Shown here: in pieces, positions 47,721-60,704 of the stretch | Numbering within the stretch: position 1 is the stretch's first letter | Layout: each line of letters opens with the position of its first letter | Origin: Apium graveolens | Taxonomy: Eukaryota > Streptophyta > Magnoliopsida > Apiales > Apiaceae | DNA: 64,000 nt | Reading direction: 5' to 3' | Assembly: GCF_009905375.1 (NCBI RefSeq) | Contig: NC_133653.1 | Location: forward strand, 87,212,079 to 87,276,078 | Made by a program: the position numbers and the translations under genes | Notes under the pieces: generated by a model | The model's input: only the letters and a program-made list of their open reading frames with translations | Databases searched by the model: none | What the model was told of the DNA's origin: nothing

Positions 47721-49040
47721 GTTACTATCTTCCGTACCAAATTTTATACTGACTACACTTTTGCTCGTTAGCGTTCTATAACCTTTTAATAATCGCGTCA
47801 ACCTTAGTATCACGAACGCGTTAGAATCGGAATACCACCATACTTGGTACCACTTCCTCTCTAGCTGCCTCCATCTTCGAAAGCTAGGTCCTTCATATAG
47901 AAGTAAAAGAATTTATTGAGAGATCACTATGATCATGAACACTTGTTACATTGCATAGTTAGTACAGAAGGTGGCCAGCCTTTAGTACTTGACAAGCAAT
48001 TAAACAATAGATGGTATCCTACTAGACTTCTATCACACAGATAGATAGTCATTCGACAATACCTCCCCTTCTGGAAGGGTTGTTCTTCTCAGCTTATATG
48101 AAATGAAAAGAAGAGAAAAGAACGAACTGAAGAGAATTGTATATATATAAAATATACTGCCACAAAATATCTGGCTTGGAATCTACCTCTGAACTATAGA
48201 GGTTTAACATAGGAGAACAAAACATATTCGTATATATATAAACATCAGGTATTATAACATCGTATTTCGCCTGCCTAAATATTTTTGATATTATGTCCAT
48301 CATTCTATGGACTCATGCTCTTGCTCAAGCTTATACACAATCACCTTTGAAACTCCCTCGACATCGAAAATCGAATCTGGGATTTCATTCTAGACATCAT
48401 CGTTACTAGAATTCTATGCTTGCACCGCAACCTTCCTCATATAGTAATACGACTCTCTTTTCATAAGAGGGAATAAATATTCAATAGGTAGATACTCTAC
48501 TTAATTAGTCTATCAATGATAACTTATACACTACCACGATCCGATTAGTGGTACTCAATCTCAACATCCATTCCAATACAACTCTCACGGTTGTAAGTAA
48601 TCGGCTCATTACTCGTAGAATCATTCCTGCATTACTGTGGTCCACCGTTGACCTACTGTAGTCATTCGTTTTCCATGAAGTCTTAATAGCTAACCATACG
48701 GAGTCCATACATATCGTATCGAATTCTTCTAAGGAGGTAACATGATCACCGTTCATGATTCATGAAGAACACTCCTGAACTTGACGTACATATGACATGA
48801 AGCGGATAAAATTGCAGAAGAGTTTCAATGAAAGTAACGATAGCAGGTTAATACCATTATTAACCATATGTCTTTATTAGGAGACATGAAGCTCAAAGGT
48901 TCATTTAGTCCTTTCGTAACATGGTCGTGGCTTACCTTAAGATATGACCCTCTAAGATAGATAACCCGCTCACGGTGATTACAAAAATTAATCTCTACCC
49001 AACTACTATCACGGTTGAGTATCGCACAATCATCAGAAGG
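47721..49040. other. Unassigned interior of the chromovirus
   Basis: Only short, frame-shifting open stretches are seen. By position it should hold pol sequence between RT and integrase, but no motif is recognisable by eye. Confidence 0.45.
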
Positions 49041-51173
49041 AATGTCAATCTTCCACACCATAATACAACCTTCACGGCCTTAACCAATATCACTATATTC
49101 CTCTAGCACGAGCGCCTATAATTGTCCTCTTACACTTAAAGTGTCGGCCACCTCTTTGGCCTTTCTTGATAGTAATATTTCCTTACAATCAATGTCATTT
49201 TAACCACTTTCACTAAATTTTCTACCTCATTTCCACTCACTGCTTGTTTGAAGATGTCTTCCTTAAAATCTGATGAGTAAAAAAAAATATCACCATTTTC
49301 CCATAAGTTATTGCCTCAGTCTTTAGAGGTTAATCATTGTCATGACTGACTCTCGATCATACTTAGGACATATTTTATCTTAGGTCCTATTGCCCTGAAC
49401 AATTTCGACCTTTACTGGTTCGATCCATACTTTCTCGTGGTTTAACACGTGCCCCACTTGGCATTATTATAATTACGTCACATTTCCTTTATCAAAATTT
49501 CTATTCTTGAGAACTTTGAATATTACCTTTCTCCTTGTAAAACCTCTAAGGTTATCTTTAAATCCTTCATCATGTACACCCTAGGTACAGGGCATATTAA
49601 AATACCATTTACTAATACTAGAACCATTGTCTATGTACTTCTGAAAAATTTCTTTACTGATCTTTAAAGGTTGTTGCTACCTTGATCCTTTCTAATTCAT
49701 ACTGTCAAAACTCATGCTGTCCCTATTAAGGGTGGAATGCCAACCTTTATGCATTTCCCTAGGATTCATCTCAAGTTATCAAAGTTATATCCTTAATTCC
49801 ACCTTTAAAAAGGTACTTGCATCCTTCCATGGATAAATCAAGTCATATATCTTTGATAGATTATCTTATTCATCATTCCCACCTCGATAGTCTATACCTA
49901 ATTTCATAATAACATCCTTATTCAAATTGAGGTCAATCCATATGGCCTCCAAAAGATAACAATAGTTATCCACTTTTCTTTCCTGATTTGGTAATGATAA
50001 CATGGATGTCCTGGAAGATATTGGTCGTGTTCAATGTGAACTTCTTCTTAATAATTCCTTATTTACTCTTGTTGTTTATCTCAACAGTCATCTCAATGTT
50101 GGGAAATGTCAATCTTTCAAACCATAATACAACCTTCACGACTTTAACCATCATCACTGTATTCCTCTGGCACGTGTGCTTATAATTGTCCTCTTACACT
50201 TAAAGTGTCGGCCACCTCTTTGACCTTTCCTGATAGTAAAATTTCCTTACAATCAATGTCATTTTTTAACCACCTCCAAATAAATTTTGTACCTCATTTC
50301 AATCACTGCTTATGTGAAAATGCTTTTCTTAAGTCCTGGTGAGAAGAAAAAAAATCACCATTTTTTTTCCATAAGTCACTGCCTTAGTCTTTAGATGTGA
50401 ACATTGCCACGACTGACTCTCGATCATACTTAGGACGTCTCTTATCTTGGGTCCTTCTTGTTTTCATCATTCTCGACCCTCATTGGGTCGATCTATACTT
50501 TCTTATGGTTCAACACGTGCCCCACCTGGCATTATTATAATTACATCATATTTCCTTATCAAAATTTCTATTCTTGAGAACTTTGAATATTACCTTTTCT
50601 CCATGTAAGACCTCTAAGGTTATCCTTGAATTGTTCCTCCTGTATTCCCTAGATACAGGGCATATCAAAATACCATTTACTAATACTAGAACCATTGTCT
50701 ATATACTTTTGAAAAATTTCTCCACTGATCCTTAAATATTGTTGTTACCTTAATCCTTTTCAATTCATACTGTCAAAACTCATACTATCCCTATTAAGGG
50801 TGAAATGCCAACCTTTATGCATTCCCCTAAGATTCATTTTAAGTTACCGAGGTTCTATCCTTAATTCCACCTTTAAAAAGGTACATGCATCCTTCCATGG
50901 ATAAATCAAGTCATATATCTTTGATAGATTATCTTTTTTAATCATTCCCATCTCGATAGTCTATACCAAATTTCACAATAGCATCTTTATTCAAAATTAG
51001 GTCAACCAATATGGCCTCCAAAAGATAACAACGGTTATCCACTTTTCTTGCCTGATTTAGTTTTGATAACAGGGATGTTCTAGAAGATATTGGTCGTGTT
51101 CAACGTGAACTTCTTCTTAATAAATCCTTATTTACTTTTGTTGTTTATCTCAACAGTCATCTCAATATTGGGA
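49041..51173 (-). repeat. ~1065-bp tandem duplication inside the chromovirus, RT-derived
   Basis: AATGTCAATCTT at 49041 and 50105 begin two collinear units; a later landmark, GGTCGTGT, lies at 50023 and 51092. The units show many substitutions and indels, far more than the LTR pair. On the minus strand a QVGHVLNHEKV block (about 49475, and again about 50530) resembles the RT segment before the FLGLAGYYRRF motif, so the unit probably derives from pol. Everything is heavily decayed. Confidence 0.75.
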
Positions 51174-51399
51174 TATCTTTCATACCTGGCGTCTCCCTTT
51201 CTGGGTATCATGCCACCGGTCTTACACTTCACATTCTTGAAGGTCACTTCCTTCATCCAATTTTCCTAATTTCTTACTTTCTTGTCTCTTCAGTCTATCC
51301 GCGTCTCATTATTTATCCTTCGAACTATCCCAAGGTTTCCCCGAATCCTTCCAACTTGAAGGGGGTACAACATATATATCTCTTATGCCTTCAACCATC

Positions 51400-52270
51400 A
51401 ACTTTAACTCATGGTGAATCATCCTCATCCTGACAATCATATACTTTTCTATTTCTATTACTACGAGTCTTTAGGGATTCCTCATACCCGACTCCCTTAT
51501 CATTCCTCAAACTCTATTGCCTTTATGCTCCTTTTCACTTCAGTTTCTTTTTATTTTCCTTTCTCTTACAATCATTTTACGTACCCACTAATCATTGACT
51601 TCAAACATCACATCGTTCTAGGATTATTGTCCTCCAGACGAATTTTGACAACTTTTACAATCTTAGATTCATAATTCATCATATTCTTCCGCCTTTATTC
51701 TGCCTCTTAAAGCTTTTACACTATCTCCCTTGGAATTTACTTTCTCGAAAAAAAAAATTTTTGACTGAACTTTAATCAGTTTATCATAACCTCTTGCTCC
51801 GTGCCTTTCTTGGTCTTTCACCAGTGGGTGGTCTCTCTCTTAGGAGGGGTAAGTGACAAAAACAGTCTTTTGTGATTCGTCAATCATTTAGAATCTCAAA
51901 TGATTCCTGTATTTCCTTTAGCCAGGCTCTTGCCTCGACTGGGTCAGCTTGTTCCTTGGAACTCTGAGAGCTTAGCGACTTAAAGAACCTGAAAGAATTT
52001 CTCACCGCATTGTTTCCTGAGGGTGGTGGTTGGGGATAATAGTCTAAGTTCTGTCTAAAAAGGTCCATAAATTGTCGTATAGGAGTACCGTCTCGGGTCT
52101 CCTTTCCTTACTCGACTTCTGTTTCCTTAGTCTGAACGTTCTCTCCTCCTCCCCATAATTGGGGTCATCCTACATGTTTTAAATCCTCATTTTCCACTTC
52201 ATTATGTTATGGGTTCCTTCTATCTTGATGGCGACCTCCCTGACTATCACGTTCAGGGTTTGCTATAAAT
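51400..52270 (-). pseudogene. Chromovirus gag, central part
   Basis: The minus strand reads PIRQFMDLFRQNLDYYPQPP, then QADPVEARAWLKEIQESFEI (about 51940) and DESQKTVFVTY, followed by KGTEQEV- and LRGRIKAEEYDEL-like pieces. This is the gypsy capsid core, where a Pro-x-x-Ala-x-x-Trp-Leu motif precedes Gln-Lys-x-x-x-x-x-Tyr. Frameshifts and stops follow after 51850. In element sense it lies downstream of an RT-RNase H fragment, which is the wrong order. Confidence 0.75.
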
Positions 52271-53125
52271 CTTATTCCTCAAACTAGCTTTCATTTAAGA
52301 TCTCATCTTTAAGCTCTTGAACATTTGGAACCCAAATTCTGTAGGAATACCTCATTATTCCCTTATCATCTTTCTCGGTATTAATCTCTTATCTATTTGT
52401 TGGCTCTCTGCCTTCATTCATCACTTTATCTGGCACAATATGTTCTTTTCCAATAATTCGGGTCATATTGCAATCTCAAACAGCTTTTCGGTACCGGCTC
52501 TGGTTACCTTCACTTCTATTTCCATTTTCTCAAAAATCTCTTATAAACTCTCCCAAAGACATTATCATCTTGAGTCTCTCCTTTTTACTAAGGGCATCAG
52601 CCACCACATTGGCTTTCCCCGAATGATAAAGAATCTCCCAATCATAATTCTTGATTAGCTCTAACCACCTCCTCTGGCGCATGTTGAGCTCTTTCTGCGT
52701 GAAAATGCACTAGAGCACTTATGGCTTGTGTAAATCTCGCACTTCTCTTCATACAAGTAGTGCCTCCAATCTTTAGGGCAAAACTATTGCCACGAGCCCA
52801 AGCTCATGGGTGGGGATATCGAATTTTATATTCCCTTAATTGTCTTGACGCGTACGCGATTACCTTGTTGTGCTGTATAAGAGCACCCTAATTCCTTCTG
52901 CGAAGTGTCAATACAATTCACAAAATCTCCTTTTTCCATCCGGCAATGCCAACATAGGAGCCGTCACCAACCTTTGCTTTAGTTCTTAAAAGCTTTTCTC
53001 ACATTTCTCTGTCCATTCAAACTTCTCAGTCTTACGAGTAAGCCGCGTTAAAGGGGCTACTATCTTTACAAACTTGAACGCACCTCCGGTAGTGACCGGC
53101 CAATCCTACCTCTGGTAGTCGCCCT
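52271..53125 (-). pseudogene. Misplaced RT/RNase H/integrase-N fragment
   Basis: The minus strand reads LAGHYRR (about 53105), IVAPLTRLTRKTEKFEWTEK (about 53050), LVTAPMLALPDGK (about 52970), YPTHELGLVAIVLPKDWRHY-like (about 52810), a [20 protein letters not shown] block (about 52660), [15 protein letters not shown] (about 52610) and RIWVPNVQELKDEILNES (about 52340). This is the RT thumb, RNase H and start of integrase in normal internal order. It lies between a gag-like leader (53126-53390) and the gag core (51400-52270), so a pol piece has been inserted into gag. Confidence 0.75.
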
Positions 53126-53390
53126 AACCATAGTCATCAATTCCTCAGGGATCCTTTATTCATTCTTGTCAGGATCCTCCATGGGATTCTTCTCAGCAAT
53201 AATCCCTTCTGGGACAACATCCTCAACCGCTACATCCTCAATATGAACATCATCCGGTCCCGCGTTCGGACGCTCTATCGGATCCATAATCTGATCTCCA
53301 ATACGTAATAAAACATCATCGCGTTGTTGCTCCTCAACCCCAGGGTTCGGAGTCCCGCTACCATACATGATAACGAACTACACTTCTATC
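53126..53390 (-). pseudogene. Gag N-terminal-like leader frame of the chromovirus
   Basis: A 70-codon open frame (MYGSGTPNPGVEEQQRDD...) starts about 180 bp after the primer-binding site, the place expected for gag. It is acidic and Pro-rich with no domain. After the stop, RIPEELMTMVRATTRGR continues and then runs directly into RT sequence near 53110. Confidence 0.6.
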
Positions 53391-53533
53391 ACGATATTTA
53401 TAAGGGTTCCCATAAGGGTTTTAACTGTCAATACTACGTTAGCTAGTCCGACTATGAACTTGGCAAGAGTTCTTATTATCTTAGTGAACTTATTATCTTA
53501 ACGTCACATCATCTCTGAGGTTTATAACGCTTA

Positions 53534-53545
53534 GCTCTGATACCA
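53534..53545 (-). other. Primer-binding site (initiator tRNA-Met) of the chromovirus
   Basis: The minus strand reads TGGTATCAGAGC four bases inside the right LTR. It is the standard complement of the plant initiator tRNA-Met 3' end and fixes the element orientation as minus. Confidence 0.93.
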
Positions 53546-53549
53546 CTTC

Positions 53550-56500
53550 TGTAACACCCCAAATCCGGGGTCGGGATCCGGGTTGTCACGAGTTCCATTT
53601 CCCTTAATAACACCCAATCTTAATAAACAATCAACTACTCTGTACTGTGACCCCACAATAAACACACACACCACAAGTTATAGTCTCAGAGATGAATATC
53701 CAAAAATAACACGAGTCATTTTATTCCACAATTATTTGCCATTACACCTTATCTGAATAAATTTACATTTTCCTTACCATTATTACAATTCATAAATATG
53801 CATAAGTCTGGTACATCAAAAGTTGAAAGCCTAGCCTATTGGTAGATCCTACCTCAGCTACAACGGCATCAACGCCTACAGAAAACTGCGGAACGTTTCC
53901 TATTCACTTGCGAATTGGGAGCTTGATCCTGTTCATCTTGTCTATCTGTTGTTGTGTGATGAAAGAAGAAAGCAAGGGTGAGCAACACGCCCACCGAAAT
54001 AATATGTATAATAATTAACAATATATGAGCATTCTCATAGTACTCATGAAAGTCTTGGTCAAAAGAAATGAACCAAGTTTGATATCTTAACGCGACCAAG
54101 TTGCAAAATATTCAGTATATATATACACATATACTTTTCACAATCTTTGAAATCCTCTGACATGTATAATATACACAGAGTTCCAGTTTATAACTGTATA
54201 AAAATATCGTTGCAAGGTGATCTCATATATCTAACCTTGTCTCAACGTTTTTCTGAAAATCTTTGATATGCATAAGATAATCATTTACTAGATATAAGTT
54301 TAAAAGATGAAGTTAAAAGATACTCCAATATACTTATATCTTTTCCGAATACTACTTGAACTACCACCATTCAAGTTATAATTAGTTTCAAAAGTTTATC
54401 ACATAGATGAGATTACAAGACAAGATTTGAATAGATTCAATCTTTATAATATCATTCAAAAGAAATGAAGTTACGAGATACTTCATTAAGTCACGATATA
54501 TATATCCATATATATCTCTCATACATTTCCTGAAAACATCTGTCATGTAAAGTATGAACAGAGTTTGTAACATCCAATGAATTTTGGAAAGGAAAAGAAT
54601 TTTGGCATAAACCTGATATCTTGCTGATCAGGCAAAGATACCAATAAGTAACCTTTTCTACTGTAGTTGGATGAATTCCTCGCCGGTCATCACCCAGGCC
54701 GTATTAGGACCTCGCGCTAGACCGTTACCCGGCCACTCACGCGTGGATGGACTGTCACCCAGCCTCTTACACCTTCATAGACCGTACCCCGGCCTGTCGC
54801 TTATGCCGACTCAATTAGATGGACTTACTTCCCGAACATTGGGCAAGTAATCAAATTGTTTTCTCAAAACAGCAACCTCATTGCGAATATAAAATACACC
54901 ACAGAGCCGGATCCCTAAGATTTTTGAGCGAATATTCAAGTCTCCTTCGAAAGGAAGATCTTAAATCTGAAAACGAGTTTTTTTGGGATCCGCTCTAACT
55001 TTTAAAATTATTTTGAAGACTCGAAAACATTTTTAAGAATGTTTGGAGTAATGCTGATTTAATGAAATAAATCAGTCCCGATATATTAGAAAATATCTGA
55101 ATATTATTATTTAAATAATATTCCCATAAGGATAATCTTTATAAAAATAATTGAAGTAAAAGTTTTAAAACTCATACTTGAAATGAATAATAAATAACCA
55201 AAGATATACTTATACGAAAGTACGATCTTTATTTGAATAATCGAAAATAAGTTTGATTATCGAAACATTATTCTTTAATAAAATAAAGAATATTATTTAA
55301 TAAAAGAAGCGGAGTCATAAGTCCTCGAATGAATATTCAAAATAATATTCATTAAATAAAATAAGCGGAGTCATAAGTCCTCGAATGAATATTTAAGATA
55401 ATATTCATTAAATAAAATAAGCGGAGTCATAAGTCCTCGAATGAATATTTAAGATAATATTCATTAAATAAATAAGCGGAGTCATAAGTCCTCGAATGAA
55501 TATTCAAAATAATATTCATTAAATAAATAAAGTTATCGAATAAACCTTATTCGATTAATAGTTTTGAAAACTATATCTATATATATATAAATAAATATAT
55601 ATATATATATATATTATACTCGGGAACATCGACTCCCGGTTTAGAAAAATGTTCACCTTTGGGTCCCCTATACTAAGGGTATACGCAACTACTGCTTATC
55701 TCTAGCATAGGTATTATACAACTTATAAGCATTTGAATCAACAATTAGATATCAAGATTACGAAACAGACATGCATATATACCATAACAGCATGCTCCAA
55801 TATATCGCAAAATTTGCTAATAACAATCATGCACTTATCGCAAGATAATGCATATACATATATTTACATCACAACAACAGTATAACGGATAGAAAACTTG
55901 CCTGAGTGTTCCCGGATAAACTTAAGCTTAGAGTGGGTCCGATAACCTATGAACAACAACAAAAGTCGGAATTAAACCCCGGTCGCTTAAGAAACTAGAC
56001 TTTAACCAATTGAACCCTAACGTTTACTTTTGCGCTTAACGATTCACTTACGTCGCTCGAGTACCCTCGGCTCCACCATTTTTAATAAATTAACCATTAA
56101 GAATTTTAAAGCGATTCTTTCGTGAGTACCTTACCAACTGCCTAATCCACTTAACATAATTGTTTCATACCCCAATTAGTCATTTAAAGTCCTTAACCAA
56201 GGTTTCAAAGTAAGGCGAGGGGTAATGGTTCGGTCGCGAAACGCCGTTACTTAAAACGGTCGTTTCTCCTAAACCGTACATCGGATTCAAATGAACCACA
56301 TATCAAAATGAAGCTCGTAATATGAAATATCTAATCATGGCAATGGTCAAAACCTAACAGTGATTTCACGGGTCCTGATGTTATGAACAAAAATAGTCTA
56401 GGATAATCGGACATTACGACAGCTGTGTTTACGCGATTACCTATTTCGTACAACTCCAATTCAATTCACAAACAACCCACAATCATCACCATTCCACCAT

Positions 56501-57680
56501 CATTCAACCACAATACAATATCATTCAACCATAACTCAATATCTCAACTTATTCATCTAAACCAAGTCAAAAATGTGGCCAAGAACTTTAAATCCAACAA
56601 GTATCACTCCTAACTCCAAAATCAACAAAACCACTTACTAAACAAAGCTCTAAACATGATTACACACCCATTACACTAACCCATCATCTAAACATTAGGA
56701 AATCCAAACAACAAAACTTAAGACTAAGATCATGAAGAGTTATACCTTCCTTGAAGCTTTTAATCCATGAAAGATCCTTGGAATGCCTATGGAAGCCTTA
56801 ATCTAACCTCCTACAAGCTTGATCTTTCAAAGAAATCAAGAACACAAAAATTAATTTCAAGAAAGTACTATTCACCATCTTCTTGAATGATTTATAGGAA
56901 ATGCTAGGAAAGGATTTTGAAGCTAAGATTCCTAGGAAGTATGTAACTTAACTAGGAGAAGCTAGGATAATTACCTTGTAAATTAGCAAGTGGAGGAGCT
57001 TGGACTTCCCTTTTTCTAAGAAAGAAGCTGAGAGCTTCATGAAGAAAAGAGAGGAAATGAATTTTTTTGCTTGCTTGGTGTATTTGTGATTTGTTAGCTT
57101 GGTTAGTTTAGAATTTACCATGGTAAATAATGCTTGGCTACAAATCAACCAACAAAACAATCTCACTTGTCATGCTTATGTCACCTTTCTTATGTCATCC
57201 ATTTGCCACATGTCTTTGTCTTGTGGTTTAATGATGTCACAATCCTTGGCTTCTTGTACAAGCTTGTCTCTTGGTCGCTTATTTATTTTACGGTTCACTT
57301 AACTTTCGTTCGTGTTTATCGTTCGAGGGATCATATCCGGGATCTTATTACTTGGGCTTCCCCTAAACCTTTCTCAATATTTTATATTCCATTTATGATC
57401 CTCTCTTAAAATCCTTGAATTTAAATCCTTTTTATCATGTTACCTTATACTCAATTCTTTCTGTATCTGGTAGATTTCCGGGAAAAATTAAAGTGTTTGG
57501 ATTTGGATTCTGACGATCTTTACATACACTTATATACCACATAGAGTACTAATAATATCTCAGAAAATCAATAAAAGAACCCCTACATAGTGTGGTATGA
57601 AAAGTTTTTTCTTATTCAACATAATCAGCAAAACACTATTCATAATGGTTTCAAAAATTCCAAAAATTGGGGTTATTACA
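53550..57680 (-). repeat. 5' LTR of the chromovirus (right in window)
   Basis: A 4131-bp repeat with TGTAACACCCC and GGGGTTATTACA ends on the plus strand. It is near identical to 42777-46906; visible differences include loss of an AAAAGGGTT segment near its start and a longer TA run near 55600. It is followed by TCTGG. Confidence 0.95.
55308..55529. repeat. Four-copy ~56-bp array in the right LTR
   Basis: AGCGGAGTCATAAGTCCTCG starts at 55308, 55364, 55420 and 55475, matching the array in the left LTR in copy number and spacing. Confidence 0.9.
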
Positions 57681-60600
57681 TCTGGCCTCATAGCTTCAAG
57701 CAGTGCAGGCAATGAAATGTTTAGCTTTCCCATAATGACTCCCATGGCAACAGAGTTTTGCATTTGAAGGTGCTTTTGGGAGTCCACCAAGGTTTGAATG
57801 TCAGCCTGTTGACTCTTCACTAGAGTAGTGAGAGCTTGCACCTGAGCTGTGAGATTGTCATTAGAGGTTTGCAGAGTGGAGACTTGTCTTTGAAGTTCTT
57901 GAACTTGAAGATTGGTTGATGTAGAGGCAGGTGGATGTAAGCTTGAGGAGGTAGAGGGTCCAAATGTGTCTGTGACAACTTGCTTGATACCTTCCATAAG
58001 CAGTGCAGATGGCTCATATCTTGATTGGTGGAGCTGGTCTAGCTTAATCTTAGCATCATTGGAATGAGTGATTTGCTGTTGGAGCACTGTATGAAGAGAA
58101 ATAAAGGATTGTTTAAGGTTTTTAACTTCCTTTTTAATGGAAGTAAGATCCATCCTTGGCATTTGATCAACAAAATGCTTGAACTTAGAGGTGATCTGTA
58201 CTTGAGATGGGATGATCTCATCCATTTTGTCCTTCACCATCTTCCTTATCTTGTCTTCATGACCAGTCAAATTGATTTCCAGGGCTTTACCAAATAGATG
58301 AAAAGCCTTGAGTTGAGCTTTGTAGACCTCAGTGACTGCATCATAGACATCCCATGGAGTCAAGGCCTTGGCATTACTCCCAAGAATTGTAACATACTCA
58401 TCCCTGAATTTAGCCAAGACTAGATCCATCTCCAACACAAAATCCTGAGATAGCCATGCATGTACATTCCCATCCTATTCTTCATCATTCACAATCTTCT
58501 CCTTCTGTTTTTCAACATCTTCATTGTATATGAGCATGATGGCTTGATAGTCTTGATTGCTCATATCAGAAGTGAGTAGATGTTGTGAGATATTTGCCAG
58601 TCCATAAATCTGCTCAACTAGAAGATCATCTACAGATGTAGGTTGAGAGCCAGATTCTTGCAGCCATTGAGATAAAATGTGTGGTTGTTGAGGTTGTGAG
58701 GTTGAGGGTTAAGCTGTTGAGGAATCAGAACCACCTGTGGCTGAAGTCACAGATTTACTCACAGATTGCTCTGTGTTTATGACAGTGTGTTGTCCTTCAC
58801 TTGTAGTGGGAACCTCCAATTAAATTGGAGGGGATTTGACTGGGTTACTGTCATGTACACCAGCCTCAAACCCTTGTGCTTCTTGAAAAGCACTGTCACT
58901 TGAATGTGATAAACTTGCCTCCCCTATAACATGATCATTGGTAATTATACTCCTAGCATCAACTGATAATGCAATTTCTGCTAAGGTTTTGAGGGGAGTT
59001 GTTCCTACATGAGGAACCTTCAATTGAATTAGAGAGGATTTAGATAGCTCCCCCTCAGGAGTACTACCCTCAAACCTAACAGCCTGTGAAGGCTGATTTG
59101 CACATGAAGGTGCATTTGTGACATCCATGGGGTCTTCAGTAAAAACTGATGAACCCCCCATGGTTTTGATGGTGTCATCAAGGTCTACCCCAGCTAGTAG
59201 CCTCTCACCATCTGATTGTAGTGTCTGGGTGGTGAGCAAGGTTTCTTGAACCAAGTCACTTGATTTAGCCTGCACTTGAGAATTAGATTCAAGTGTTGTA
59301 GATGGAGAAGAAATTTGTGAGATTAGAAGTTGTTGCTCAGAAGTGAGTGTTGGCAGCTCCCTCTAAATGGATGGGGGAGATTCAAAAGATGTGCCCTCAC
59401 TGTATGTGTCATCCTTATTTCTTCTACCATATACTTGAATTTGATTAAGTGCAGGCTGTGCAGACTCTATACAAGATGCATTGGGGTGAATGCTCTTTTC
59501 AATAGACACACCCTGTTGAGAGGATGCATCTAGAGTCTGTTTGATCCCCATATTTACAACTGCATCCTTTTGGGAGGATACAGAGGTGGCTTGAGTGGTC
59601 AGCTCAGATTTCTTATTCTTTTTTGATCTCTTGACCAATGGTGACTCAGCTTCTGTTTGATCCTCACCACTCTCAGTCAAAACAGTTAAAGTTACCTCTT
59701 TTCTCTTCTTTTTACTCACTTCATCCTTTTGGGAAGATGAGATGGTTGGTTTCCTAGCTGCTATTGGTTGGTTTGAAGAAGTGGTTTCAGCTTGGAAAGG
59801 TCCCTGTGTGTGATCCTGTGTTTGTACATCCACAGGTGCATGAACCATAGTTGTGCTAGAATGTGCACTGGATCTCATGTCAGGCATTGGGTAAGGGTAA
59901 GTCCTAAACCTCTCCAACATGAATGGAGTGATTTTCAGACTTACATTTACCTTGTTCTCTGTAGTAAGTGAACCAAATATTATTTTGGACACTTGCTTAT
60001 AATTGCCTATTTTAGTGCTATCTATACCATTCAACAAATTTATGTCTGCTACTTTATAATTTAAAGTGGACATAATGAATCTAGGAAAGAAGATTTCCTT
60101 ACCTCTAGCAGACAGGGGCATGGTCAGCCTGGTTGCAAGTTCTTCCACGATCAATAGACCAACATTCAATTGTCTGTTGTGGGCTATTGAGTACACCAGC
60201 TTCTGTACCATACTTGAAATTTTGTCATACCCTGTCTTCCTGCATGTGAAGGCCCTCACCACAGAATCAAACACAAAGGACCATTCCTTCCTTAAGTTAG
60301 TCCTTTTTAGGCTTGACAAGTTGATTTTTACACCATAGTTGATGAAGTCCATAAACTCTGTCAGTTCATCAGGAGTTGGTACTTCCACCAAGTTTGCAGT
60401 TGGCAGCCCCAAAGCTCTATTCACATCTTGCTCATTGAACTCTATTTGTTGGCCTCCAATTGTGCAAGTTATCACCATAGAGAGAGTTATCATTCATATC
60501 ACTCCTTACTACTGCAGTTGTCCAAAACTCATACAGAATATCCAGATACAAAACTGGGTTAACAGTCAAAGCTCCTGCAAGGTAAGATTCAGACAAGAGA

Positions 60601-60704
60601 TTCACAAACTTCTTGAAACTATCAGGAGCTTGGTTAACATCAGTCAAAGCTAGGTAGTTTGTTCATTTCTCTGGAATAGTAGCTCTAACAACATTGAGTG
60701 CCAT
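57681..60704 (-). pseudogene. N-terminal and central part of the Sirevirus accessory ORF
   Basis: The minus-strand start is ATG 60704 (MALNVVRATIPEK, then an in-frame TGA at 60665-60663). A one-base shift near 60460 leads into a block open to 59363, and the same frame continues through a few single stops (59365-59363, 58820 and others) to 57681. The N-terminal domain has ILYEFWTTAVVRSD, QDVNRALGLPTANLVEVPTP, LRKEWSFVFDSVVRAFTCRK and NRQLNVGLLIVEELATRL, like 'putative plant transposon protein' domains. A Ser/Thr/Lys-rich middle with SKKKRKEV- and VKRSKKNKK-type basic clusters follows, then coiled coils (LQRQVSTLQTSNDNLTAQVQ). The chromovirus cuts it at 57680; it resumes at 42776. With that part it spans about 1600 codons. 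The function is unknown. Confidence 0.78.

Larger units (their letters stand above)
42777..57680 (-). mobile_element. Complete Tekay-like chromovirus (Ty3/gypsy) with a scrambled interior
   Basis: The 14,904-bp element has 4.13-kb LTRs, a perfect 5-bp duplication TCTGG (42772-42776 and 57681-57685), an initiator tRNA-Met primer-binding site (TGGTATCAGAGC, minus strand) next to the right LTR and an AAGGAGGGGAGAC polypurine tract next to the left LTR. Orientation is therefore minus. The 6.6-kb interior has no long open frame: gag and pol pieces are recognisable but broken and out of order, and a roughly 1-kb segment is duplicated. LTR size, primer and a gypsy integrase followed by a chromodomain-like tail fit the Tekay/Del group. 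It interrupts the Sirevirus accessory ORF. Confidence 0.93.

Noticed and set aside
40995..60704. Viral envelope gene
   Set aside because: No signal peptide, membrane anchor or fusion-like segment is visible; 'env-like' is only a positional label in this lineage.
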